Origin: CAZMNY01 sp964567745
GTDB lineage: Bacteria > Planctomycetota > Planctomycetia > Pirellulales > Pirellulaceae
DNA: 20,365 bases
Assembly: GCA_964567745.1 (NCBI GenBank)
Contig: CAZMNY010000066.1
Location: forward strand, 1 to 20,365
Direction of reading: 5' to 3'
Below the pieces are notes generated by a model. It had not been told where the DNA came from. It worked only from the letters and a program-made list of their open reading frames with translations, and made no database searches. Every line of letters starts with the position of its first letter. The stretch's first letter is position 1. Of the stretch, positions 7,858 through 15,003 are shown piece after piece. The position numbers were made by a program, and so were the translations under genes.

Positions 7858-10293
7858 ATGAAAACATCGATGTTTAGTCTATCAGCAATGAACTCCTGGA
7901 TCGGCGGCGCCGTGGCGTTGGTTCTGATGTCAACGGCCACGTTGCTTCAGGCTCAAGGAACCAAGGCGGACTACGAACGTTTCGACAAGATCGGCGGCAT
8001 CACCGGCGGCAAGGTGTTTCGGACGAAGGTGCAACCGCATTGGCTGGCCGGCACCAAGTGCTTCTGGTATCGCAACGACCTGGGCCACGGCCGGAAGAAT
8101 TTCGTGTTTGTCGATGCGGCCTCAGGCAATAGAAAATCGGCTTTCGACCACGATCGGCTGGCAAAGGATCTCGCCAAAGAAACCGGCAAGGCCTTCGATG
8201 CACACAAACTGCCCTTCGACGCGATCGAATATAAGAAAGCGGACGGCGATGAGAAGGGATTGCTGGAAGAGGCCATCTACTTCAAGGCGGAGGGCAAGTC
8301 GTGGAAAATCAACCTGAAGGATCAGTCCCTCACCCAAGAGACGCCCGGGAGCGGGAAGGTGTCGGTCTTAAGAGGAATCCCCGCTCCGCGACAGGAGGCC
8401 TCGAAGCTGCTCTTCTCGCAACCCCCGCAACCTGGGGCCGCAGCGACATTGCCGCACGAGAAACCGGCCGAGCCCGAACTACAGTTCCCTCAATCGCACA
8501 AGGAAAAGAAGAACGGAGTACAGAAGAACGGAGTACAGAAGAACGCTGCACAGAAGGAAGAAGAGAAGAAGGTCGAGGCCTTCATCAAGGACCACAATGT
8601 CTGGCTTCGTCTCGGCAAGGACGGCGAGGAAGTCGCCCTGACGACGGACGGTAAGGAGGGCGACGGTTATCAAGGCAATTTTCAATGGTCCCCCGACCGG
8701 AGGAAACTGATTGGTTTCCGTCATAAGAAGGCTCAAGAGCACATTGTCCATTTCGTCGAGTCTTCGCCCAAGGATCAGTTGCAACCGAAGTTGCATTCGA
8801 ACAGCTATCTCAAACCGGGCGACCAGATTGCCCAGACCAAGCCGCATCTGTTCGACATCGTCGAGAAGAAGGAGGTCCCGCTCGACGAGACGCTTTTCGC
8901 CAACCCATGGAGCATCGGTTCGTATCGCTGGGAGAAGGACTCCAGCAGATTCACGTTCTACTACAACCAACGAGGACACGGCGTGGTGAGGATCGTGGCC
9001 ATCGACTCCGAGAGTGGCGGGGTCACCGCGCTGATCGACGACACGAGCAAGACGTTCGTCAATTACGCCTTCTATAATTATCGCCAGTTTTTGGAGTCCA
9101 CCAACGAGATGATCTGGATGTCGGAACGCGATGGGTGGAACCATTTGTACCTGTACGATTTCGGCAGCGGACAGCTGAAGAACCAGATCACCAAGGGCCC
9201 GTGGATCGTGCGGAAGGTCGACCGCGTGGATAAGGCCAGGCGTCAGATCTGGTTTCAGGCCGGGGGAATTTATCCCGAGCAGGACCCCTATTACATCCAC
9301 CACTGCCGCATCAACTTCGACGGAACGGGTCTGGTCAGACTGACCGCCGGCGACGGCACGCACTCGATCGAATACTCGCCGGACCGTGAGTTCATTGTCG
9401 ACACGTATTCCCGCGTGGACATGCCGCCGGTGAATGAGTTGCGTCGGGTCAGCGACGGCTCGCTGGTCTGCCCCCTAGAAGAGTCCGACGCCAGCGAACT
9501 CGAGGCCACCGTCTGGCAAAGGCCTGAGCGTTTCGTGGCCAAGGGCCGCGACGGGAAGACCGACATCTACGGGGTGATTTACCGTCCCTCGAATTTCGAT
9601 CCGAACAAGAAGTATCCGGTCATTGAGAAGATATACGCCGGGCCCCACGGTTCGTTCGTGCCGAAGAGTTTTTCGCCCTGTCACGGTGCCCAGCGGTGGG
9701 CCGAGTTGGGATTCATCCTGGTGCAGATCGACGGTATGGGGACGTCGCACCGCAGCAAGGCCTTCCACGACGTGTGCTGGAAAAACGTGGGCGACGCAGG
9801 TTTCCCTGATCGCATTCTCTGGATCAGAGAGGCTGCGAAGAAGTACCCCTACATGGACATCAGCCGCGTCGGAATTTTTGGCGGTTCGGCCGGCGGACAA
9901 AGTTCGACCGGGGCCCTGCTCATGCACGGAGATTTCTACAAGGTGGCCGTTTCAGATTGCGGTTGCCACGACAATCGCATGGATAAGATTTGGTGGAACG
10001 AAGCCTGGATGGGCTGGCCCGTGGGACCGGAATACGCCGAGAGTTCCAACGTGACCCACGCCCATAAGCTCCAGGGAAAGCTACTGCTGATCGTGGGCGA
10101 GTTGGACCGCAACGTCGACCCGGCCTCAACCATGCAGGTCGTCAACGCCCTGGTCAAAGCCGACCGCGATTTCGACATGCTGATCATCCCCGGCGCCGGC
10201 CACGGCGCGGCTGGCTCCGCCTACGGGAAACGCCGTCAGAAGGATTACTTCGTCCGCAACCTGCTGGGTGTCGAGCCGCGATGGGTGCCGTGA
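7858..10293 (+). CDS. Secreted S9 family prolyl oligopeptidase (DPP-IV/acylaminoacyl-peptidase type)
   Basis: An 811-residue serine peptidase expected to remove di- or oligopeptides outside the cytoplasm. Start 7858 is preferred to the in-frame GTG at 7798 because a signal peptide follows (MNSWIGGAVALVLMSTATLLQAQ within the first 40 residues); the ribosome-binding site is weak, and ATGs at 7870 and 7888 remain possible. The N-terminal half is a DPP-IV-like beta-propeller (FYYNQRGHGVVRIVAID, MSERDGWNHLYLYDF, QITKGPWIVRKVDRVD). The C-terminal half is the alpha/beta hydrolase domain with the nucleophile in G-G-S677-A-G-G, the acid D750 in GELDRNVDP and H782 in PGAGHGAAG, so the catalytic triad is intact. 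Odd: a Lys/Gln/Asn-rich linker near residues 215-240, encoded by tandem 15-base repeats, is inserted in the propeller part. The gene is GC-rich. The Asp-box protein gene follows 90 bases downstream. Confidence 0.94.
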   Translation: MKTSMFSLSAMNSWIGGAVALVLMSTATLLQAQGTKADYERFDKIGGITGGKVFRTKVQPHWLAGTKCFWYRNDLGHGRKNFVFVDAASGNRKSAFDHDRLAKDLAKETGKAFDAHKLPFDAIEYKKADGDEKGLLEEAIYFKAEGKSWKINLKDQSLTQETPGSGKVSVLRGIPAPRQEASKLLFSQPPQPGAAATLPHEKPAEPELQFPQSHKEKKNGVQKNGVQKNAAQKEEEKKVEAFIKDHNVWLRLGKDGEEVALTTDGKEGDGYQGNFQWSPDRRKLIGFRHKKAQEHIVHFVESSPKDQLQPKLHSNSYLKPGDQIAQTKPHLFDIVEKKEVPLDETLFANPWSIGSYRWEKDSSRFTFYYNQRGHGVVRIVAIDSESGGVTALIDDTSKTFVNYAFYNYRQFLESTNEMIWMSERDGWNHLYLYDFGSGQLKNQITKGPWIVRKVDRVDKARRQIWFQAGGIYPEQDPYYIHHCRINFDGTGLVRLTAGDGTHSIEYSPDREFIVDTYSRVDMPPVNELRRVSDGSLVCPLEESDASELEATVWQRPERFVAKGRDGKTDIYGVIYRPSNFDPNKKYPVIEKIYAGPHGSFVPKSFSPCHGAQRWAELGFILVQIDGMGTSHRSKAFHDVCWKNVGDAGFPDRILWIREAAKKYPYMDISRVGIFGGSAGGQSSTGALLMHGDFYKVAVSDCGCHDNRMDKIWWNEAWMGWPVGPEYAESSNVTHAHKLQGKLLLIVGELDRNVDPASTMQVVNALVKADRDFDMLIIPGAGHGAAGSAYGKRRQKDYFVRNLLGVEPRWVP
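8509..8553 (+). repeat. Three 15-bp tandem units inside the S9 peptidase gene
   Basis: Two identical units of AAGAACGGAGTACAG (8509-8523 and 8524-8538) and a third diverged unit (AAGAACGCTGCACAG, 8539-8553) encode K-N-G-V-Q, K-N-G-V-Q, K-N-A-A-Q. The length is a multiple of three, so copy-number change keeps the frame and alters only the length of a charged linker. Confidence 0.9.
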
Positions 10294-10383
10294 CGGCCAG
10301 GAAATAGATCGACCTCACCGGAAACACTTATCAGCGACTCAGTGGCCTGCCCCTTACCGCACCGTCATTATGTCTTCAGCCTT

Positions 10384-12651
10384 ATGACTTATAGAACCTG
10401 CTCCTTCAGTATCTCCCTGTTCATGGTTTCAATGATCGCGTCATCAGGCCTCTCGGCCGAACTGGACGTCGGTTCGGCCACGCTGCCCGAAGTGCGCATG
10501 AAGGCCTGGGATCGCCATGTGAAACTAAGAGAGTCGTCAATCTTCAAAGATGTAAAATGGACGCCGGTCGGTCCACGCATACAGGGAGGCAAGATCGAAA
10601 GCATTTGGTCGGTCAAGAAGCGTAAATCGACCATCTATGCCGGAGCCGGATCAGGCAACCTGTGGAAATCGGTCAACAACGGCACCACCTGGAAACCGGT
10701 CTTCGAAAGCGAATCCACCTTCTCCGTTTCAGTCGTCACGGTATCCGACGACGATCCCAACCTGGTCTGGGTTGGCACGGGCGAACCTCACATGGCCCGT
10801 AGTTCATTTGCAGGAACAGGGGTGTTCAAGTCGACCGACGGGGCGAGGACGTGGAAGCACATGGGGCTTACCGATACGCACCATATTGGCAGGGTGCTGA
10901 TCGATCCGAAGGATTCGAATGTCGTCTACGTCGCTGCTCTGGGACACCAATATTCCTACAACAAGCAGCGCGGCGTGTTCAAGACCACCGACGGCGGAGA
11001 GACCTGGAAGAAAGTCCTTTATATCTCCGAGAAGGTTGGTGTCGTGGAAGTCGCCATCGACCCGTCCGACAACAACACACTGTATGCCGTTGCCTGGGAG
11101 CGCGACAGGAAGGCTTGGAATAATGTCGTCGCCGGTCCCGGCAGCGGAATCTACAAGTCGACCGACGCGGGCGAGACGTGGAAGCGATTGACCAACGGGC
11201 TTCCTACCGGTGATCAGGTTGGCAGAATGGGCATCGCCATCGCGCCCTCCAATCCGAATGTCCTCTACATCATCTGTGACCACCGTGGTATAGGGGGCGA
11301 AGTCTATCGGTCCGACAACAAGGGCGAAAGTTGGCGGAAGACCAATGAGGGCAATGTCAAGACTGGGATCGGTTATGACTTTTGCCTCATCAGGGTTTTG
11401 CCAGACAATGCAGACGAGATTTTCATCTGCGGTTTTAACCTTCTCTATTCACCTGACGCGGGCAAGACCCAGACTATTATCTCCGAGCGGACCGTTCCCA
11501 TGCTTTCATACAAAGCCCGGCGCGCCACTCCCCATTGCGACAATCACGACATGTTCATCGATCCCGACGATCCTGATCGGGTCATGCTGGGCACCGATGG
11601 CGGACTGTATATATCGCACGATCGGGCCAAGACCTGGCTCCACGTCAACACGCTGCCCATCGCCGAGTTCTACGCCATCTCGGTTGACGCACGTGAGCCG
11701 TACAAGATCTGGGGCGGCACCCAGGATAACGGCGTGCTTGGTGGTGAAGCGAAACCGATGACCCCCGGGCTGGAACACTGGGAGTGGGACCACGGCGGCG
11801 ACAACTACGTGACCCTGATCGACCCGAACGATCTGGATACGATGTATCTTGAGGGCATGTTTGGCTCGATGGCGCGAAGAAATCTAAAGACAGGTAAGAA
11901 TCATGGCATCCGGCCCGGCCCAGCGCCGGAGGGGAAGAAACTGCGATTCAACTGGATGACTCCCTTCATCCTGTCGCATTACGACTCCAAGACGCTATAC
12001 GCCGGCGCCAACTACGTATTCAAGAGCGAGAACCGCGGCGACAAGTGGACATGCATCAGCCCCGACCTGTCAACCAATCCGGGCCCGGAAAGGCAGGGAA
12101 ACGTTCCCTTCGGAACAATCACCGACATCTCCGAATCCGCACTGAAGAAGGGCTTGCTCTATGCTGGCACGGATGACGGACAACTGCATGTGACGAAGGA
12201 CGATGGAGCTACCTGGACAAAGATCAACAACGGCCTGCCGAACAGATGGGTCAGTCGCGTTGTCGCATCGAAGTATGATGAGGGTACGGTGTTTGTTTCA
12301 CTGACGGGGTACCGTGAGGACGATTTTGAGGCCTATCTGTATATGTCGACCGACTTCGGTGAGACATGGAAATCAATCGCGGGCAACATGCCCTCAGAAT
12401 CAATCAACGTGATACGCGAAGACCCGACCGATAAGGACATTCTGTATGTCGGTACCGAGTTGGGCGCCTATTGTTCCATTGACAAAGGGAAAACCTGGCA
12501 CTCGCTCTGCAAGACGCTGCCGACCTGCGCGGTGCATGATCTAGCACTCCATGCGGGGACCGGCGACCTTGTCGCAGGCACTCATGGCCGAAGCGCTTTT
12601 GTGCTCCATGCAAAGGAGATTCAGAAGATCAAGCAGGAGATGGCGAAGTAG
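10384..12651 (+). CDS. Secreted Asp-box (Vps10/sortilin, BNR-repeat) beta-propeller protein
   Basis: A 755-residue exported protein made almost wholly of Asp-box propeller repeats. ATG 10384 opens a signal peptide (MTYRTCSFSISLFMVSMIASS, cleavage near LSA-EL); a GTG at 10342 is in frame but gives a longer polar start, and neither has a clear ribosome-binding site. About eleven S/T-x-D-x-G-x-T-W units are visible, for example KSVNNGTTWKP, KSTDGARTWKH, KTTDGGETWKK, KSTDAGETWKR, RSDNKGESWRK, ISHDRAKTWLH, VTKDDGATWTK, MSTDFGETWKS and CSIDKGKTWHS. The opening segment (GPRIQGGKIESIW, then YAGAGSGNLWKSVNNG) is typical of the large propellers annotated as Vps10-domain or 'glycosyl hydrolase' proteins. 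No sialidase Arg triad or YRIP motif is present, so I see no evidence for hydrolase activity; a binding role is as likely. It sits between the S9 peptidase and the GH32/43-like gene, 30 bases from the latter. Confidence 0.9.
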   Translation: MTYRTCSFSISLFMVSMIASSGLSAELDVGSATLPEVRMKAWDRHVKLRESSIFKDVKWTPVGPRIQGGKIESIWSVKKRKSTIYAGAGSGNLWKSVNNGTTWKPVFESESTFSVSVVTVSDDDPNLVWVGTGEPHMARSSFAGTGVFKSTDGARTWKHMGLTDTHHIGRVLIDPKDSNVVYVAALGHQYSYNKQRGVFKTTDGGETWKKVLYISEKVGVVEVAIDPSDNNTLYAVAWERDRKAWNNVVAGPGSGIYKSTDAGETWKRLTNGLPTGDQVGRMGIAIAPSNPNVLYIICDHRGIGGEVYRSDNKGESWRKTNEGNVKTGIGYDFCLIRVLPDNADEIFICGFNLLYSPDAGKTQTIISERTVPMLSYKARRATPHCDNHDMFIDPDDPDRVMLGTDGGLYISHDRAKTWLHVNTLPIAEFYAISVDAREPYKIWGGTQDNGVLGGEAKPMTPGLEHWEWDHGGDNYVTLIDPNDLDTMYLEGMFGSMARRNLKTGKNHGIRPGPAPEGKKLRFNWMTPFILSHYDSKTLYAGANYVFKSENRGDKWTCISPDLSTNPGPERQGNVPFGTITDISESALKKGLLYAGTDDGQLHVTKDDGATWTKINNGLPNRWVSRVVASKYDEGTVFVSLTGYREDDFEAYLYMSTDFGETWKSIAGNMPSESINVIREDPTDKDILYVGTELGAYCSIDKGKTWHSLCKTLPTCAVHDLALHAGTGDLVAGTHGRSAFVLHAKEIQKIKQEMAK

Positions 12652-12681
12652 CCTTCAAGTCTAGAGCCGAAGTATTCCGTT

Positions 12682-14274
12682 ATGCAATTTTATTCGCGGT
12701 CGAACCTCTCAATCCTTGCTTGTGTTGTCGCGGTTTGGGGCGCCTTTCCATTCGCTGTGTTGGCGCAGGATGCGACCGCCGCCAAGCCGAAACAACATGT
12801 CGCAGTTGGACTGCAGAAGCAACTGCTGGTCGATGATTTCGTAATAGCCGAGAAGCACAATGTCGCGCGGGCTTTGGGCAAAGTAACAAAGCACGGCATC
12901 GTCATGAAACCGACGCTGCCAACAGACTTCATCCCCCCGGCTGGGCAACGGAATGATGAGGGCTACGAGGACAATCTCAAAACAGGCAAGAAACCAGACG
13001 GATCGCCAGTCGCTTTGGATTTTGGGTACTACACCACCGTGCTACGCAATGAACAGGAAGACAAATTTCAGATGTGGTACATGGCCTGGCGTCTGGCTGG
13101 CGTTGGCTATGCAGAATCAAAAGACGGAATCCACTGGACCAAGCCACTGGTAGGAAAGGACGGCAAGAACAACATCGTGCATTCCTCTCAGGGATTCAGC
13201 TGCTCGATTGATCCGACTCTACCTTGGGGGCACCCGGAGAAATACAAAGGGGCGGCTGATTTTGTCGAAGACAATTCCCAAGTCGGACTATGCCATTCGC
13301 CGGACGGAATTCATTGGTCGGATTACAACGACGGGAAGCATGTCTCTTATCGTGCCGCTGATACTCACAACCAAATCCTTTGGGACCCGATCAAGGAAAA
13401 ATATCGCCTTCTGACACGTACAGACCTTGATGGATCGGGCGGAGCCAACGAGTGGCGATCAGCTCGGATCATGGTGCACAACAAAAGCAACGATCTAACA
13501 AACCACCCGACGGCTTGGAACACGGTATCCGACAAAATCGTCGTCGACGATCCATCCGAAGAGAAGAATAAACATGGCAATCCACGGCTGCAGTTCAACG
13601 GCATGACCAATTGGATTTATAAGGATGTGTATTTTGGATTGATGGACGTGTACACAATGGACCGGTCAGGTTTCTTCGAGGGCTTTGATTACGAAACGCG
13701 TCCCGACCACGATTTCATGGACTTCTACATCGGCACGAGTCGAGACGGGAACACTTACGACAAGAGTTGGATTTATGCTCGCAAGCCCATCGTACCGCGT
13801 GGCGAAGCCGGCAGCTTTGACCAGGCCGGCATTAAACCGCCTTCCCAGATCGTCACCTATAACGATGAGCATTGGATCTACTACGGCGGCATGGACGAAC
13901 GGCACTATAGCATCGGTCGCCACTTGAATATCGGCTTGGCCAAGCTGCGTCTCGACGGCTTTATATGTCTAGAGGCAAAGGACGAATGGGGAGTTGTGAC
14001 GACAAAGCCATTCACGCTGGAAGGTGAGTCGCTTGAACTCAACGTTGATGCTTCAAACGGTGAGTTTTTTGTTGAGGTGCTTGATGCGGACGGTCAGCCA
14101 TTCCCCGATTACGAAAAGAAACACAGCCAGAATCTGAAAGACGTGAACGAGATTCGTTTTACAAATCAATGGCATGACCAGCGGAACTTGTCGGCACTGA
14201 AAGGAAAAGTCATCCAATTAAGATTCTGCCTGCGCAATGCTAAATTATATTCCTTCACGATCAAGGAATCCTAG
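12682..14274 (+). CDS. Secreted GH32/GH43-like five-bladed propeller protein
   Basis: A 530-residue exported protein of the planctomycete type that annotates as glycosyl hydrolase family 32/43-like. The signal peptide is MQFYSRSNLSILACVVAVWG with cleavage near VLA-QD; the ATG is 30 bases after the previous stop, suggesting co-transcription, though the ribosome-binding site is weak. Visible landmarks are QLLVDDFVIAEKHNVARALG near the mature start, the repeated blade pattern MWYMAWRLAGVGYAESKDGIHWTKP and VGLCHSPDGIHWSD, then DFYIGTSRDGNTYDKSW and WIYYGGMDERHY. A C-terminal beta-sandwich (about 440-528) starts at TTKPFTLEGESLELNVDAS and ends LRFCLRNAKLYSFTI, like the GH32 C-terminal module. The S-x-D-G-x-x-W strands are the usual signature of these propellers. 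I could not identify the catalytic acids with confidence, so the substrate (fructan, arabinan or other) and even activity are open. Confidence 0.82.
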   Translation: MQFYSRSNLSILACVVAVWGAFPFAVLAQDATAAKPKQHVAVGLQKQLLVDDFVIAEKHNVARALGKVTKHGIVMKPTLPTDFIPPAGQRNDEGYEDNLKTGKKPDGSPVALDFGYYTTVLRNEQEDKFQMWYMAWRLAGVGYAESKDGIHWTKPLVGKDGKNNIVHSSQGFSCSIDPTLPWGHPEKYKGAADFVEDNSQVGLCHSPDGIHWSDYNDGKHVSYRAADTHNQILWDPIKEKYRLLTRTDLDGSGGANEWRSARIMVHNKSNDLTNHPTAWNTVSDKIVVDDPSEEKNKHGNPRLQFNGMTNWIYKDVYFGLMDVYTMDRSGFFEGFDYETRPDHDFMDFYIGTSRDGNTYDKSWIYARKPIVPRGEAGSFDQAGIKPPSQIVTYNDEHWIYYGGMDERHYSIGRHLNIGLAKLRLDGFICLEAKDEWGVVTTKPFTLEGESLELNVDASNGEFFVEVLDADGQPFPDYEKKHSQNLKDVNEIRFTNQWHDQRNLSALKGKVIQLRFCLRNAKLYSFTIKES

Positions 14275-14335
14275 GCAACGAAGAATGTTCTGAACCGATT
14301 TATCACAGTGAGCACGGAGGGATTGACTTTAGATC

Positions 14336-14379
14336 GGCACTCTTGCCCGCCTTCATACTCGGGCAAGAGTAAGAGTGCC
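14336..14379. terminator. Strong hairpin with two alternative pairings; possible terminator
   Basis: ACTCTTGCCCG (14339-14349) and CGGGCAAGAGT (14360-14370) are perfect inverted repeats of 11 bp with a 10-base loop. The same left arm, read as GGCACTCTT (14336-14344), also pairs with AAGAGTGCC (14371-14379), so two mutually exclusive stems are possible. It lies 61 bases after the stop of the GH32/43-like gene, which fits a terminator position, but no T-run follows on the plus strand. Rho-independent termination is therefore unproven. Confidence 0.5.
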
Positions 14380-14587
14380 CAAGTTACGGGCTCTCGCCTG
14401 GATCATCACCGACGAAAAAGAGAAGCCACTCGGATGCTTTACGATCGTATTAGACGACGCATTGGCCGTCATTCCTAATAGCCTTCGATCGCGAAACCGC
14501 TTCGTTTGCTCGCGCCAAACCTCAATCTCCGTCGCGCCGCTACGAGCTTTTCCTTTGTGAGTAAACATGATGCGTCGTTGACTGGTC

Positions 14588-14845
14588 GTGATCTTGGAAA
14601 AGGTGATTGTGTTTGCCCTGCTACCCGCCGGAAGCTTCGGATCGTCGTGCTGCGCTTCAACCCAAGCAGTTCCGCTCGAAATCACCGGTGGCCTGACTTT
14701 TGATCCGCAGACCAAGAGCATCATCCGGCGTGATGTCCTTAAGCCGGAAGAGAAAGCGGCGACAATGGCCAAGCAAAAGGAACTCTACAAAAAGGCGAAG
14801 ACGGAGTGGGAAATTCCTGTCCAGATTGCCTGCCGGCGGGAGTAA
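14588..14845 (+). pseudogene. Possible remnant of a secreted-protein gene (85 codons)
   Basis: The frame begins at a GTG just after an in-frame TGA (14579-14581) and has a hydrophobic start (ILEKVIVFALLPAGSFGSS), then PLEITGGLTFDPQTKSIIRR and a Lys/Glu-rich helical tail (KPEEKAATMAKQKELYKKAK) ending in PVQIACRRE. The tail has the charge rhythm of a genuine protein, but the frame is short, has no clear ribosome-binding site and overlaps a longer minus-strand frame. I do not recognise the family. It may be the 3' end of a decayed gene, a small secreted protein, or chance. Confidence 0.25.
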
Positions 14846-14991
14846 GGCATTAGATCAACGATTGGTCTGCTGGAAACCGAACCGCTACGAATCTCGACGA
14901 GGATGTCGACGGCAAACTGGTTCCTGTGGAAAGCCTGCTCCAGCACACTCGCCCCACCGAGCTCGCTACGCTCCACAGATCAAATAACCCG

Positions 14992-14996
14992 AAGGA
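14992..14996 (+). promoter_or_regulatory. Ribosome-binding site of the GH127 gene
   Basis: AAGGA lies 7 bases before the ATG at 15004. It decides against the in-frame GTG at 14926, whose 26-residue extension precedes the signal peptide and has no such site. Confidence 0.65.
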
Positions 14997-15003
14997 TATA
15001 AAG

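Larger units (their letters stand above)
14275..15003. other. 729-base interval without a convincing gene
   Basis: Between the GH32/43-like gene and GH127 I find no secure gene. The interval contains the strong hairpin at 14336-14379, a 139-codon frame on the minus strand (14353-14772), an overlapping 85-codon frame on the plus strand (14588-14845), and from about 14850 to 14990 nothing but the leader of the GH127 gene. The presence of two competing mediocre frames suggests a decayed gene or repeat DNA. Transcription of the GH127 operon probably starts in this interval, but I could not pick a promoter. Confidence 0.5.

Noticed and set aside
8479..9363. 294-codon minus-strand open frame
   Set aside because: It lies wholly inside the S9 peptidase gene, whose motifs are intact on the plus strand. 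GC-rich codons leave the antisense frame open; there is no signal peptide or recognisable motif.
10384..12651. Active sialidase or other glycosidase
   Set aside because: Asp-boxes are structural. There is no YRIP motif, Arg triad or catalytic Asp/Tyr arrangement, unlike the sialidase at 18258-19958.
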